DNA of 37,387 nucleotides, taken from positions 1 through 37,387 of the forward strand of contig JAABTM010000015.1 of the NCBI GenBank assembly GCA_011389855.1. The letters are read 5' to 3'. The notes under the pieces were generated by a model. It was not told where the DNA came from, searched no databases, and worked only from the letters and a program-made list of their open reading frames with translations. Positions 25,036 to 32,266 of the stretch are shown in pieces. Source of the stretch: Desulfobacteraceae bacterium (GTDB lineage Bacteria > Desulfobacterota > Desulfobacteria > Desulfobacterales > JAABSP01). Made by a program: the position numbers and the translations under genes. Within the stretch, counting starts at the first letter, position 1. Every line of letters starts with the position of its first letter.

Positions 25036-27234
25036 TCAGAAAGTAACCGTTACCCGTTGCCAGAGATCCGCGGCGTCTTGGGTGAGACGGGCGAAGCCGC
25101 CGGTCGTCAGGCCGGTCCGGCGGACCAGGGTTTCGGAATCGGCGCCCTGTCGCCACGCCAGCAGGGCCGCCGATCCGTCCCGGTCGTAATCCGGGGAGAG
25201 GATGCCGAATCGGAGCAGTTCTTTTCGGGTCTTTTCCAGAACCGGCGTCAGCCCGTCCCAGTGGTCCGCCAGCCGTCGGACGCTGTCCGACAGGGCCTCG
25301 GCCGCTTCCGGGCGGGGCGGCCGGTCCGTCTTCACGAAGCCTCCCACCAGGGCGAACGCGATATCTTCGTCCGCGTCGGGCGGCAGGGGCAGGACGCTGT
25401 TCCGGACGCATTCGATGAGCGGTTGCGGCGTTTCCAGGCCGGAGCGAAAGGCGGTTTCGCCCCAGGGAGAGAGCCCGTCCGGGTCCGCCATTAGACCGAA
25501 GGCCGACAGGCAGGCCCGGGCGTGGAGAAAATCTTCCCACAGTCCCGTGGCGGTTTCCCGCAGCCGGTCCGCCAGTTCATAAAAGGAGGACGCCGCCTCC
25601 CGGAATCTTTTGCTGCCCCGTCCGTGGCAGAGGTTGCGATGGGGGCATGACTCGCAGGGAAGCCGGCCCAGGAGGGCTTCCGCGGCCGATTTTTCCGCCA
25701 GCAGTTCGCGCCGGCGCCGGCCGGTGGCTGATCCGGCCTTGTCCTCCAGCCGGCCCAGGCGGAGTTCCAGCCGAAGGCGCAGGTCCCGGAGAGCGGCCAC
25801 CGACTGGAGATGGCCGCTGCACACCGGCGTCGGCAGTTCCTCGGCCATGTCGTCCCTGACGGCGTCCAGGCAGAAGCGGCCGAAGGCCGGCTCGCGGGAC
25901 CCCTTGAGGGTGCGTTTCAGGGTGTCGGCGGGATCGGCGTCCATGGCCAGAAGGGCCAGGGTCGTCCGGAGGTCGCAGGCCAGGGCGGACGCGAGGGGCC
26001 GCTCCGGCTTGACCAGGTGGTCCTTGATGAACACCGGATCCACGTCGGCGGTGTGGACGGCGGCGACCAGCCCGTTGGGGTCGGTCCCCGGGCGGCCGGC
26101 CAGCCGGATGAGCCGATCCATCTCCCAGTCCGCTAGGGGATCCTTTTTGGGGTCCGGCTCTGTGCCCGATGCGGCCAGGAGGACGCTCCGGAACCGGCCG
26201 GCGGACCGGACCGCCGATTCGGGGGTGGCGAAGACCGCGTCGAGGCCGTCCAGGGCGAGCCATTCCTCCACCAGCCGGTTCCAGAGGGGATGGTGGCCCC
26301 GGTGGCGGGGCGCGGCCCGCCGGGAGAGGGCGGGTTGGAGGGCCGGGTAATCCTTCAGAAACGGATGGTCGTCCAGGAGGGCGGTAATCCGGGGATGGGT
26401 CAGGAGGTCGCCGGGGGTGGGGGTCCGGTCCCCCTTGGGGCAGACGGCGGCGGCCCGGTCGCAGGCATCGGGGTCGGCCATGAGGATGAGGGCCGGCGTC
26501 AGGTCCGCCGTCCGCAGCCCTTTGACCATATCCCGGACGAACCGGCCGGCGGCCGGGTCGTCCGCCGGTTTTTGGGCTTTGAGGCGCTTTTTGGCTTTGT
26601 TGGCCACCCGTTTACGGTCGGTCAGGGGCGTCATCTCGCCGTCGGCGGTATACAGGGCGGCGACCCGGGGCATCTCCGGGAGGTCGAGGACCTCGGCGCG
26701 GCAGGGGCGGGACCGGGCGGCCGCCAGCCAGGCCGCGGCCCCGTCGGGGTCGGAGACCGGGTCGCAGAGGCAGAGAACGGGCGAGCCCGGGGCCACGCGG
26801 AGAAGAAGGATTTCCAGGTCGGGCCCGCCGTCTGCGGCGCCCATCTCCTGAAGGTCGTCGAGGATCAGGAGGTCAGGGTGGATGGGGGGGCGGCCCCGGA
26901 GGGCTTCCGGCCGCAGAAGGGTCGCGCCTTGGGAGATGTCCCCTTGGGGAACGGCGTCCGAGACGGGCCGGCCGTCGGCGGCCAGGGCCGAGGCCATGCG
27001 GGCCGCGGCGAACGGGGTGAGGCGGGGGCTCACGTACAGGGCCCGGCGCGTCGGGTCCAGGCGGCCGAGGACCGACCGGGCCAGGGTCGTCTTTCCCGAT
27101 CCCGGCGGGGCGAAGACCAGCACATCGGTTCCGGATCGAAGATCCCCGATCAGCCGGTCCGGCAGGTCCTCGGGCGGGGCCGCCGGTTTCGGGCCGTCGG
27201 CGCCCAGAAGCTTTCTGAGTTTGTCGTCGATCAA
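25036..27234 (-). CDS. Ski2/HelY-like helicase with eroded motifs
   Basis: The 732-residue protein follows the Ski2-like superfamily 2 layout from end to end, but most catalytic motifs have decayed. Motif I is intact (APPGSGKTT, 42-50). Motif II is DDLQ (126-129) instead of DExH; motif III is CDPV (157-160) instead of SAT. The second RecA domain is recognisable (HHPLWNRLVEEWL from 314, FATPES at 335-340). Motif VI is RLIRLAGRPG (374-383) instead of QxxGRAGRxG, keeping only the last Arg. A Cys cluster (CESCPHRNLC, 527-536) precedes a Ski2-type helical C-terminus. The start is TTG 27234, overlapping the flavin-oxidase TGA, with GGGAGGG upstream. It may bind ATP and RNA or DNA without unwinding. 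The family call rests on my motif alignment. Confidence 0.75.
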   Translation of the reverse strand: MIDDKLRKLLGADGPKPAAPPEDLPDRLIGDLRSGTDVLVFAPPGSGKTTLARSVLGRLDPTRRALYVSPRLTPFAAARMASALAADGRPVSDAVPQGDISQGATLLRPEALRGRPPIHPDLLILDDLQEMGAADGGPDLEILLLRVAPGSPVLCLCDPVSDPDGAAAWLAAARSRPCRAEVLDLPEMPRVAALYTADGEMTPLTDRKRVANKAKKRLKAQKPADDPAAGRFVRDMVKGLRTADLTPALILMADPDACDRAAAVCPKGDRTPTPGDLLTHPRITALLDDHPFLKDYPALQPALSRRAAPRHRGHHPLWNRLVEEWLALDGLDAVFATPESAVRSAGRFRSVLLAASGTEPDPKKDPLADWEMDRLIRLAGRPGTDPNGLVAAVHTADVDPVFIKDHLVKPERPLASALACDLRTTLALLAMDADPADTLKRTLKGSREPAFGRFCLDAVRDDMAEELPTPVCSGHLQSVAALRDLRLRLELRLGRLEDKAGSATGRRRRELLAEKSAAEALLGRLPCESCPHRNLCHGRGSKRFREAASSFYELADRLRETATGLWEDFLHARACLSAFGLMADPDGLSPWGETAFRSGLETPQPLIECVRNSVLPLPPDADEDIAFALVGGFVKTDRPPRPEAAEALSDSVRRLADHWDGLTPVLEKTRKELLRFGILSPDYDRDGSAALLAWRQGADSETLVRRTGLTTGGFARLTQDAADLWQRVTVTF

Positions 27235-28628
27235 TTCGCGCCCTCCCGGTCCGGAAAGATTTTGCCGGGGTTCATCAGCCCCTTGGGGTCGATGAGGTCC
27301 TTGATGGACCGCATGAGGTCGAGCCCCCCGCCGTGTTCCAGTTCCATGAACTTCCGTTTGCCGATCCCCACCCCGTGCTCGCCGGTGCAGGTGCCGCCCA
27401 CCTGGATGGCCCGCTCGACGATCCGGTGGTTGATCCGCTCCAGGGCCGCCCATCCGGTTTCGTCGGCGGGGTCGCCCACCATGACCACGTGGAGGTTGCC
27501 GTCGCCGGCGTGGCCGAAGACATACCCGGCGGCCCCGGCCGCGTCCACCAGGTCCTGGGAGAACCGGATCATCTCGGGGTAGCGGGAGATGGGGACGGCG
27601 GCGTCCACGATAAGGCTCTTTTCGCCGGGATGGGCCCGGTGGATGGTCTCCCAAGCCTCGTGGCGGGCCCGCCACAGCTCCTGCCGCTCGGCCGCTTCCA
27701 CGCCGGATCGGAAGCCGGTGGCGCCGCGGTCTTCACACAGCTCTTTGGCCAGTTCGGCGGTCTCCATGAGGGCGTCCTTGCTGATGCCGTGGAACTCGCA
27801 GAAGAGGGAGGGCGCTTCGGGGATGCCCAGCCCGTTTTCCCGGTTCATGAGCCGGATGAGGGGGACCGGCAGCAACTCCAGGGCCGCCGGTTCCAGCCCG
27901 GCGCCCATGAGCACGGCGGTGGCCTCGGAGGCGGCGGCCAGGTCCTTGAACGTGACCGTGGCGGCCAGATGGTGGTTGGGGCGGCCGGTGAGCTTGACGG
28001 TGGCTTCGGTGACGACGCCGAGGGTTCCTTCGGAGCCGACAAAGAGGCGGGTGAGGTCGTACCCGGAGGAGGATTTGGCGGCCCGGCAGCCGGTGTGGAT
28101 CGTCTTGCCGTCGGGGAGGACCACGGTGAGGCGGCGGATGTAGTCCCGGGTGGCGCCGTATTTGATGGTCCGGACCCCGGAGGCGTTGTTGGCGATCATG
28201 CCGCCGATGGTGGCGTCGGCGCCGGGGTCGGGCGGAAAAAAGAGGCCGTGCTGGCCGGCCTCCCGGTTGAGGGTCTTGCGGAGCACGCCGGGCTGGACGT
28301 CGGCCTGGAGGTCTTCGGGCCGGATGCCGATGATCCGGTCCATCCGGGTCAGATCCATGACGAGACCGCCCACCGCCGGGACGGGGTTGCCCTCGGTGCT
28401 GGTGCCGGCGCCCCAGGGGGTGACGGGGATGTCGTTTTCGTAGGTGTAAGCGAGAATCCGGGCCACTTCGTCGCCGTCGATGGGCCAGATCACCCCGGCG
28501 GGGAGGACGCCGTCATGGGCGGAGATGTCATGACGGTGGAGGTCCCGGCTCGACTGGCCGGTGGTGAACCGGTCGGAGGGGACGAATCCGCTTAAGGCCG
28601 CGATCTGGCTTTCGGTGAACGCGTTCAC
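27231..28628 (-). CDS. GlcD/LldD-like FAD-linked 2-hydroxyacid dehydrogenase
   Basis: Probably oxidises D-lactate, glycolate or a similar 2-hydroxy acid. The 465-residue product has the FAD-binding domain of the vanillyl-alcohol oxidase class (VTPWGAGTSTEGNP at about 84-97, PDPGADATIGGMIANNASG at about 147-165, GSEGTLGVVTEA) and the C-terminal oxidase domain (FGHAGDGNLHV, then CTGEHGVGIGKRKFM). The start is GTG 28628, overlapping the nitroreductase TGA (GTGA) with AAAAGGAG 5 bases ahead; the frame extends upstream but within that gene. No Fe-S partner (GlcF type) is adjacent, so the electron acceptor is unclear. It overlaps the helicase-like gene by 4 bases. Confidence 0.93.
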   Translation of the reverse strand: MNAFTESQIAALSGFVPSDRFTTGQSSRDLHRHDISAHDGVLPAGVIWPIDGDEVARILAYTYENDIPVTPWGAGTSTEGNPVPAVGGLVMDLTRMDRIIGIRPEDLQADVQPGVLRKTLNREAGQHGLFFPPDPGADATIGGMIANNASGVRTIKYGATRDYIRRLTVVLPDGKTIHTGCRAAKSSSGYDLTRLFVGSEGTLGVVTEATVKLTGRPNHHLAATVTFKDLAAASEATAVLMGAGLEPAALELLPVPLIRLMNRENGLGIPEAPSLFCEFHGISKDALMETAELAKELCEDRGATGFRSGVEAAERQELWRARHEAWETIHRAHPGEKSLIVDAAVPISRYPEMIRFSQDLVDAAGAAGYVFGHAGDGNLHVVMVGDPADETGWAALERINHRIVERAIQVGGTCTGEHGVGIGKRKFMELEHGGGLDLMRSIKDLIDPKGLMNPGKIFPDREGAN

Positions 28629-29164
28629 GAGGGCTCCTTTTGTCCGTACCGGTTGTAGTGGACTTTTTCCCATTTCAGATCGTTGTCGGTATAGGACCGT
28701 TTCTCCTCGGCCGGGTAGCCCACGGCGATGATGGCCTCCACCGCATACCCCGTCGGGAGGCCGAGCAGTTCGGCGACGCGGTCGGCGGATGAGGTTTCCT
28801 CGTTGTAATTCCGTTTCCGGATCTGGGACCAGCAGGCGCCCAGGCCTTGGGCTTCAGCGGCCAGGAGAAGGTAGACCGAGGCGATGGATGCGTCCTCCAC
28901 CCAAACGTCGGATCCGGACGGGTCGGCCACCACCGCGATGCCGAGGGCCGCGCTTTTCAAAAAGCTAGCCCCGTGGGGTTTGCACTGGGAGAGGGCGGTC
29001 AGGGTCTCCCGGTCGTCGACAACGACGAATTCCCAGGGGCGGATGCCCCGGGAAGAGGGGGAGAGGAGGGCGGCCTTCATGAGTCCGTCGATCTTTTCTT
29101 TCTCGATGGGTTGATCGGTGAATCGGCGGATGGAACGGCGTTTTTTTAGGAGGTCGAAGAACAT
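28625..29164 (-). CDS. Nitroreductase-family flavoprotein
   Basis: A 179-residue FMN-dependent NAD(P)H oxidoreductase of the nitroreductase superfamily. The N-terminal FMN-phosphate motif (KKRRSIRRF, 7-15), SPSSRGIRPWEFVVV at about 35-49 and AEAQGLGACW at about 104-113 are all present. The natural substrate is unknown; the superfamily includes quinone, flavin and nitroaromatic reductases. AAAAGGAG lies 6 bases before the ATG. It heads a leftward operon with the flavin oxidase, helicase-like and SDR genes, each joined by a 4-base overlap or short gap. It is the last gene of the GC-rich block; DNA to its right turns AT-rich. Confidence 0.92.
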   Translation of the reverse strand: MFFDLLKKRRSIRRFTDQPIEKEKIDGLMKAALLSPSSRGIRPWEFVVVDDRETLTALSQCKPHGASFLKSAALGIAVVADPSGSDVWVEDASIASVYLLLAAEAQGLGACWSQIRKRNYNEETSSADRVAELLGLPTGYAVEAIIAVGYPAEEKRSYTDNDLKWEKVHYNRYGQKEPS

Positions 29165-29344
29165 GGGGGCTCCTTTTAGTGTGTTTTGGGGTTGACTTGA
29201 CTTATTTCAATGCCTGTTTTGGCCTTACCGGATTTATGCTGAAGATCATGACGTAATCTAAAGTGCCCGATTCCTGGGGTTGCTGAATTGTTACAATGGG
29301 TTGAGATTGACTGTCGGATGAAGAGCATGTCGGGTTTCGAGATT

Positions 29345-29644
29345 CTAAATGATATCTGGAGTTCCTCTCGATGCGTGCCAGACCCTTGCAATTTCAACGA
29401 AACGTTGTTCTTTGTTTACCCTGTAGACGATCCTGAATGGCTTGCGAATTAATTCACGGATAGCCGGATCGCCGAACTCGGGTACCATTCGTCCGGATTC
29501 GGGAAAGTCGGTCAATTGTTCCACTGCATTGAAAAGACTTTTTATGAGTCTTTCGGCGGTTATTGGTCTGTCCTGTTCAATGAAAGCGGCGATGTCTTTC
29601 AGGTCATATTTGGCGCTGGGCGCCCAGATCAGTCTAAAAGCCAT
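29345..29644 (-). CDS. ParE/RelE-type toxin
   Basis: The 99-residue product has the ParE-toxin pattern: WAPSAKYDLKDIAAFIEQD at 7-25, SLFNAVEQLTDFPESGRMVPEF at about 41-62, then IRKPFRIVYRVN and FVEIARVWHASR near the end. ParE toxins poison DNA gyrase and RelE toxins cut mRNA on the ribosome. The segment after PFRIVYRV and the shape of the N-terminal helices favour ParE. The ATG at 29644 lies 16 bases inside the antitoxin gene, the usual overlap in such pairs. It is the first gene past the change to AT-rich DNA. Confidence 0.9.
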   Translation of the reverse strand: MAFRLIWAPSAKYDLKDIAAFIEQDRPITAERLIKSLFNAVEQLTDFPESGRMVPEFGDPAIRELIRKPFRIVYRVNKEQRFVEIARVWHASRGTPDII

Positions 29645-29814
29645 TCCTTGAACTCTTCCCTGATCATTTCGTGGGGAATGCCCCTGCCTTCATCGAGTTC
29701 ACGTAAACCTTTGCGGACTCCGGCCATGAAGTTGATTCTCTCCTGGATATCTTCCCATCCAACATTTTCCGGCAGCTCTTGAATGCTTTTTATAGCCATT
29801 TTTTTTATGGTCAT
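29629..29814 (-). CDS. Antitoxin partner of the ParE-type toxin
   Basis: The 61-residue product (starting MTIKKMAIKSIQELPENVG) has a central VGWEDIQERINFMAGVRKGL and a C-terminus ending in FKEWLLD. I recognise it as the small acidic protein commonly paired with ParE/RelE toxins in Proteobacteria; no classical DNA-binding motif is obvious. The start is the ATG at 29814 behind AGAGG; the longer open frame upstream (to 30063) crosses the SEC-C gene antisense-free but lacks a ribosome site and looks spurious. It overlaps the toxin start by 16 bases, consistent with coupled expression. Confidence 0.82.
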   Translation of the reverse strand: MTIKKMAIKSIQELPENVGWEDIQERINFMAGVRKGLRELDEGRGIPHEMIREEFKEWLLD

Positions 29815-29887
29815 AAACGAACCTCTTTTTTGTTGATCAAACAATGTTTGTGGTTCAAGGATGGGAGCGATCAAACCATATGTGATT

Positions 29888-30412
29888 TCAAGCCATACAG
29901 CAAAATTTGAATTTTTTACCGCTTCCGCAAGGACAAGGGGAATATTTGTTAAAGCCCTTATAGATTTTTTTGATGGCCTTTCCCCCCAATCTCGCTTTAA
30001 ACATGGCATAATGCCGTTTGATTCGCTCGATATAGGCCGGATCGCTGAGAAATTTAGACTCAAAAAATTCTAAAAAACGTTCCGCGTATTGTGATTGTCT
30101 TTGAATCCTTTCCAGGGCCGCGCCTTTCATCTCCGCGGCCATTTCTGATGGCAGGTAGGGCGACCAGGATAAATAAAAATCCAAATCTTCCCATCCATAG
30201 GAAATTGTCGCGGCGTGGAACACTTTATAATCTGTGTCTATTTGGAGAACGTGAAAATACACGCGCCGGCAATCGCAGTGTTTATCCTCACAAAAAGAAT
30301 CAATAAAAGCGTATTCTCCATCCGGAGCTTGCGGATCGTTTCGAAGTGTGATTCGACGGGTTTCCTTTTCGGCTATTTCCGGAAAAAATTCCATAAAACG
30401 TTTAAAAATCAT
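29888..30412 (-). CDS. SEC-C zinc-motif protein
   Basis: The 174-residue product ends in a SEC-C zinc-binding motif (SPCPCGSGKKFKFCCMA), the metal site also found at the end of SecA and in YchJ. An internal Cys-rich stretch (FCEDKHCDCRRVYF, about 40-53) and mixed alpha/beta content make up the rest. The first ATG with a good ribosome site is 30412 (GGAGG about 8 bases ahead); a TTG two codons earlier is too close to that site. Function is unknown. It lies between two toxin-antitoxin pairs in AT-richer DNA and runs in the same direction. Confidence 0.85.
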   Translation of the reverse strand: MIFKRFMEFFPEIAEKETRRITLRNDPQAPDGEYAFIDSFCEDKHCDCRRVYFHVLQIDTDYKVFHAATISYGWEDLDFYLSWSPYLPSEMAAEMKGAALERIQRQSQYAERFLEFFESKFLSDPAYIERIKRHYAMFKARLGGKAIKKIYKGFNKYSPCPCGSGKKFKFCCMA

Positions 30413-30462
30413 TTCCAAATCCTCCGCGACTGCTTCGGCGCCATACGATTATGGCCGCTTAC

Positions 30463-30534
30463 TCATGCCGCTACCTTGAATAATTCGTGGAGATCAGGTA
30501 TTTTTTCTTCATGTCCCAAACGTTCAGCTATCAT
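30463..30534 (-). CDS. 23-residue ORF just after the MazF-type toxin
   Basis: Ten bases after the mazF stop, AAGGAA and ATG 30534 open a 23-codon frame (MIAERLGHEEKIPDLHELFK, then VAA) ending at TGA 30463-30465. The ribosome site spacing is good. It could be a true microprotein of the operon or the leftover start of a larger gene. I do not recognise it. Confidence 0.35.
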   Translation of the reverse strand: MIAERLGHEEKIPDLHELFKVAA

Positions 30535-30544
30535 ATGTTGTTCC

Positions 30545-30874
30545 TTAATGCGCGAAAAGCTCTTGCAAACAATTGATAATTTTAATCCGCGCGCTTTGGG
30601 AAATTACACCAAGTTTTTGAATCAACCTGGATTTGTCAACGGCTCTCATTTGGTCAAGCAAGATCAATCCTTTTTTACCCTGAAATGTATATCGAATTCT
30701 GGTTGGGTAGCTAAATCCTTTGGATGTCATTGGAGCAACAATCGCGGTCTTCAGCGCGGACATTTCATCGGGGGAGATAACAACACAAGGCCTTGCTTTT
30801 TTAATTTCAGAACCTTGTGCGGGATCAAGTTGAACGGTCCAAATCTCAAATCTATGAATGTCTTTTTTTACCAT
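30545..30874 (-). CDS. MazF/PemK-type toxin
   Basis: The 109-residue product is a PemK/MazF endoribonuclease, cutting mRNA to halt growth. Key pattern: FEIWTVQLDPAQGSEIKKARPCVVISPDEM at the N-terminal half (the conserved Gly-Ser-Glu-Ile and Arg-Pro-x-Val-Val), then IVAPMTSK, ILLDQMRAVDKSRL and a final helix. The ATG at 30874 lies 7 bases inside the antitoxin gene, with the usual order of antitoxin first. It is expressed from the promoter at 31153-31181. Confidence 0.93.
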   Translation of the reverse strand: MVKKDIHRFEIWTVQLDPAQGSEIKKARPCVVISPDEMSALKTAIVAPMTSKGFSYPTRIRYTFQGKKGLILLDQMRAVDKSRLIQKLGVISQSARIKIINCLQELFAH

Positions 30875-31122
30875 TCCCAGTTCTCTTCATCCACCAGGGG
30901 GGCATCCAACCACTCCTGATCCGCTTCGCTTGATTCCTGGGATGTAAGGGCTTTATCAAATTGTTCTTTCCACCCTTCCCTGTTTTTCTTGACAGGTTTT
31001 ATTAAGAGTCCGTCGTCGACTATTTTGAATTCCAATTGCTTGTCTTCTAATCGCGCCTGCTCGATTACCGCCTTTGGAATACGGATACCCTGCGAATTTC
31101 CTATTCTGATTAAAGTCGTCAT
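30868..31122 (-). CDS. MazE/AbrB-type antitoxin
   Basis: The 84-residue product has an N-terminal SpoVT/AbrB-like swapped-hairpin DNA-binding domain (LIRIGNSQGIRIPKAVIEQ) and an acidic C-terminus (ADQEWLDAPLVDEENWEW) that would bind and block the toxin. The ATG at 31122 has GGAG 7 bases ahead; the TTG four codons earlier would place the ribosome site inside the gene. It overlaps mazF by 7 bases. As for other MazE proteins it probably represses its own promoter with the toxin. Confidence 0.92.
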   Translation of the reverse strand: MTTLIRIGNSQGIRIPKAVIEQARLEDKQLEFKIVDDGLLIKPVKKNREGWKEQFDKALTSQESSEADQEWLDAPLVDEENWEW

Positions 31123-31152
31123 TTTCGGCTCCAATTGTGTTTAAGTAATTAC

Positions 31153-31181
31153 AATGTACACACAAATGGATCTGTTGTCAA
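31153..31181 (-). promoter_or_regulatory. Promoter of the MazEF pair
   Basis: Leftward, a perfect TTGACA (31181-31176), a 17-base spacer and TACATT (31158-31153) lie about 30 bases upstream of the antitoxin ATG. The AT-rich region around the -10 is where the antitoxin would be expected to bind. Confidence 0.75.
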
Positions 31182-31220
31182 ATCATACTTGTTTTTATTT
31201 TGAGAACGCAAAAGTCAGCG

Positions 31221-31427
31221 TCAATCGGGGCCTGGATCGCTAGCGGAAGCCCCTAATTGTCCGCTGGACCGCCGGATTCTGGGGCCAGGAATTTCGTATA
31301 CGATACGGCCATCTCGCCAAATTGGAATTTTATAGTTATTTCTTCTTGCATCTTCAGAAACTTTAAAAGCAGCTCGCTTTAAAGCTTTCAGGCCTATTAT
31401 TGCATATTTATTATGTCCTTCTTCCAT
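31221..31427 (-). CDS. Small partner of the zeta-like kinase, with an odd GC-rich tail
   Basis: The first 47 residues (NKYAIIGLKALKRAAFKVSE up to WRDGRIVYEIP) match a small protein usually found beside zeta-like P-loop kinases, possibly the antitoxin. The last 21 residues (GPRIRRSSGQLGASASDPGP and D) come from a GC-rich stretch (31221-31290) out of keeping with the AT-rich gene body and are probably encoded by DNA joined here later. The 31224-31253 region can fold with GGGGC/GCCCC arms. The gene starts 5 bases after the kinase stop. Confidence 0.65.
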   Translation of the reverse strand: MEEGHNKYAIIGLKALKRAAFKVSEDARRNNYKIPIWRDGRIVYEIPGPRIRRSSGQLGASASDPGPD

Positions 31428-31432
31428 GATTG

Positions 31433-31945
31433 TTACTCCGATTCATCTGTTATCAGTGGTATATTTCCTGATGTGTCAAATACAATCCACGAATCAGCTA
31501 ATTCTTTGTAAAAGTTATTGAAATTGTACCAGCTTCTTTCAAAACGACGACGAATATCTTGCTCTGGAACGTTATGGCCTCCTTGAGCTACTCGCAGTTT
31601 CACTCTCTCAATGGCGAATTCAACTGATGGGAGTTTGAAAAAATAAATAATAATTTCATATTGTTGCTTTTTCCAATCATATACCTTCTTTATATATCCT
31701 TTTCCGCTGAGTGTTGTTTCAAAAGCAAATGATTCATTCTTTCTGATACACTCATTTATATGCCGAATCATTAACCTTCCAGCTTCGATCGCCACCCTAT
31801 CGGGTTTGAATGGTGAGAGACCTTGAGCTATCAAGTCGGCATTTATGAAATTGATACACTCTGCTTCTTTGGGGAGAAACTCATTGGCAAAAGTTGTTTT
31901 TCCTGACCCATTTGGGCCGCCCAATATATAGCATTTTTTCTTCAA
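31433..31945 (-). CDS. Zeta-toxin-like P-loop kinase
   Basis: A 170-residue P-loop protein with Walker A GGPNGSGKTT at 9-18, INADLIAQGLSPF at about 34-46 and FAFETTLSG at about 74-82, the pattern of zeta toxins (UDP-N-acetylglucosamine kinases) and their chromosomal relatives. The start appears to be TTG 31945 (AGGA about 11 bases ahead); no ATG lies in frame before the P loop and a stop lies not far upstream. It pairs with the small gene at 31221-31427. Whether it is an active toxin or an uncharacterised kinase cannot be told from sequence. Confidence 0.8.
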   Translation of the reverse strand: MKKKCYILGGPNGSGKTTFANEFLPKEAECINFINADLIAQGLSPFKPDRVAIEAGRLMIRHINECIRKNESFAFETTLSGKGYIKKVYDWKKQQYEIIIYFFKLPSVEFAIERVKLRVAQGGHNVPEQDIRRRFERSWYNFNNFYKELADSWIVFDTSGNIPLITDESE

Positions 31946-32037
31946 AAAACTATATTCCTGAATACATTTTCAGTATTAACCACAGAACCCCGGTATTCAG
32001 CCGCGCGGCTTTTTGCGTCGGCAGAATTAACCTTGTT

Positions 32038-32263
32038 GTGTGCCGGGCACGGCACGTATTCTAATGGGTGCGCCCCGGCGGCGAAGCAGCGCCGGCGGCA
32101 AGTCCCTGATCCAGTCTGATGGAGGCGAAGGATGTAGCCGACAGTGCAACGGGGTATCCGGCAACGGACCTCGGGAGGAAGCCGTCCCGCCGAGGCGGGA
32201 TGCCGCAAGCGCACGGGGCGATGTACAAGAACTGAGTCAGGCGGGCCTGACCCCATAGGGGGC
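32038..32263 (+). mobile_element. Probable 5' fragment of a group II intron
   Basis: A GC-rich 225-base island in AT-rich DNA starts with GTGTGCCGGGCACGGCAC, matching the GUGYG 5' end of bacterial group II introns. It continues with folded, non-coding sequence that I recognise as domain-I-like (for example GTCTGATGGAGGCGAAGGAT and GAACTGAGTCAGGCGGGCCT). No reverse transcriptase ORF or domain V follows; the similarity stops at about 32263, just beyond the stop of the leftward membrane-protein gene. The element is therefore a truncated, immobile remnant. The call rests on remembered intron sequence and needs a covariance-model check. Confidence 0.5.
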
Positions 32264-32266
32264 TTG

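Noticed and set aside
31999-32014. The palindrome AGCCGCGCGGCT followed by TTTT, resembling a rightward terminator
   Set aside because: No rightward gene precedes it and the hairpin would have almost no loop, so a terminator role is not supported.
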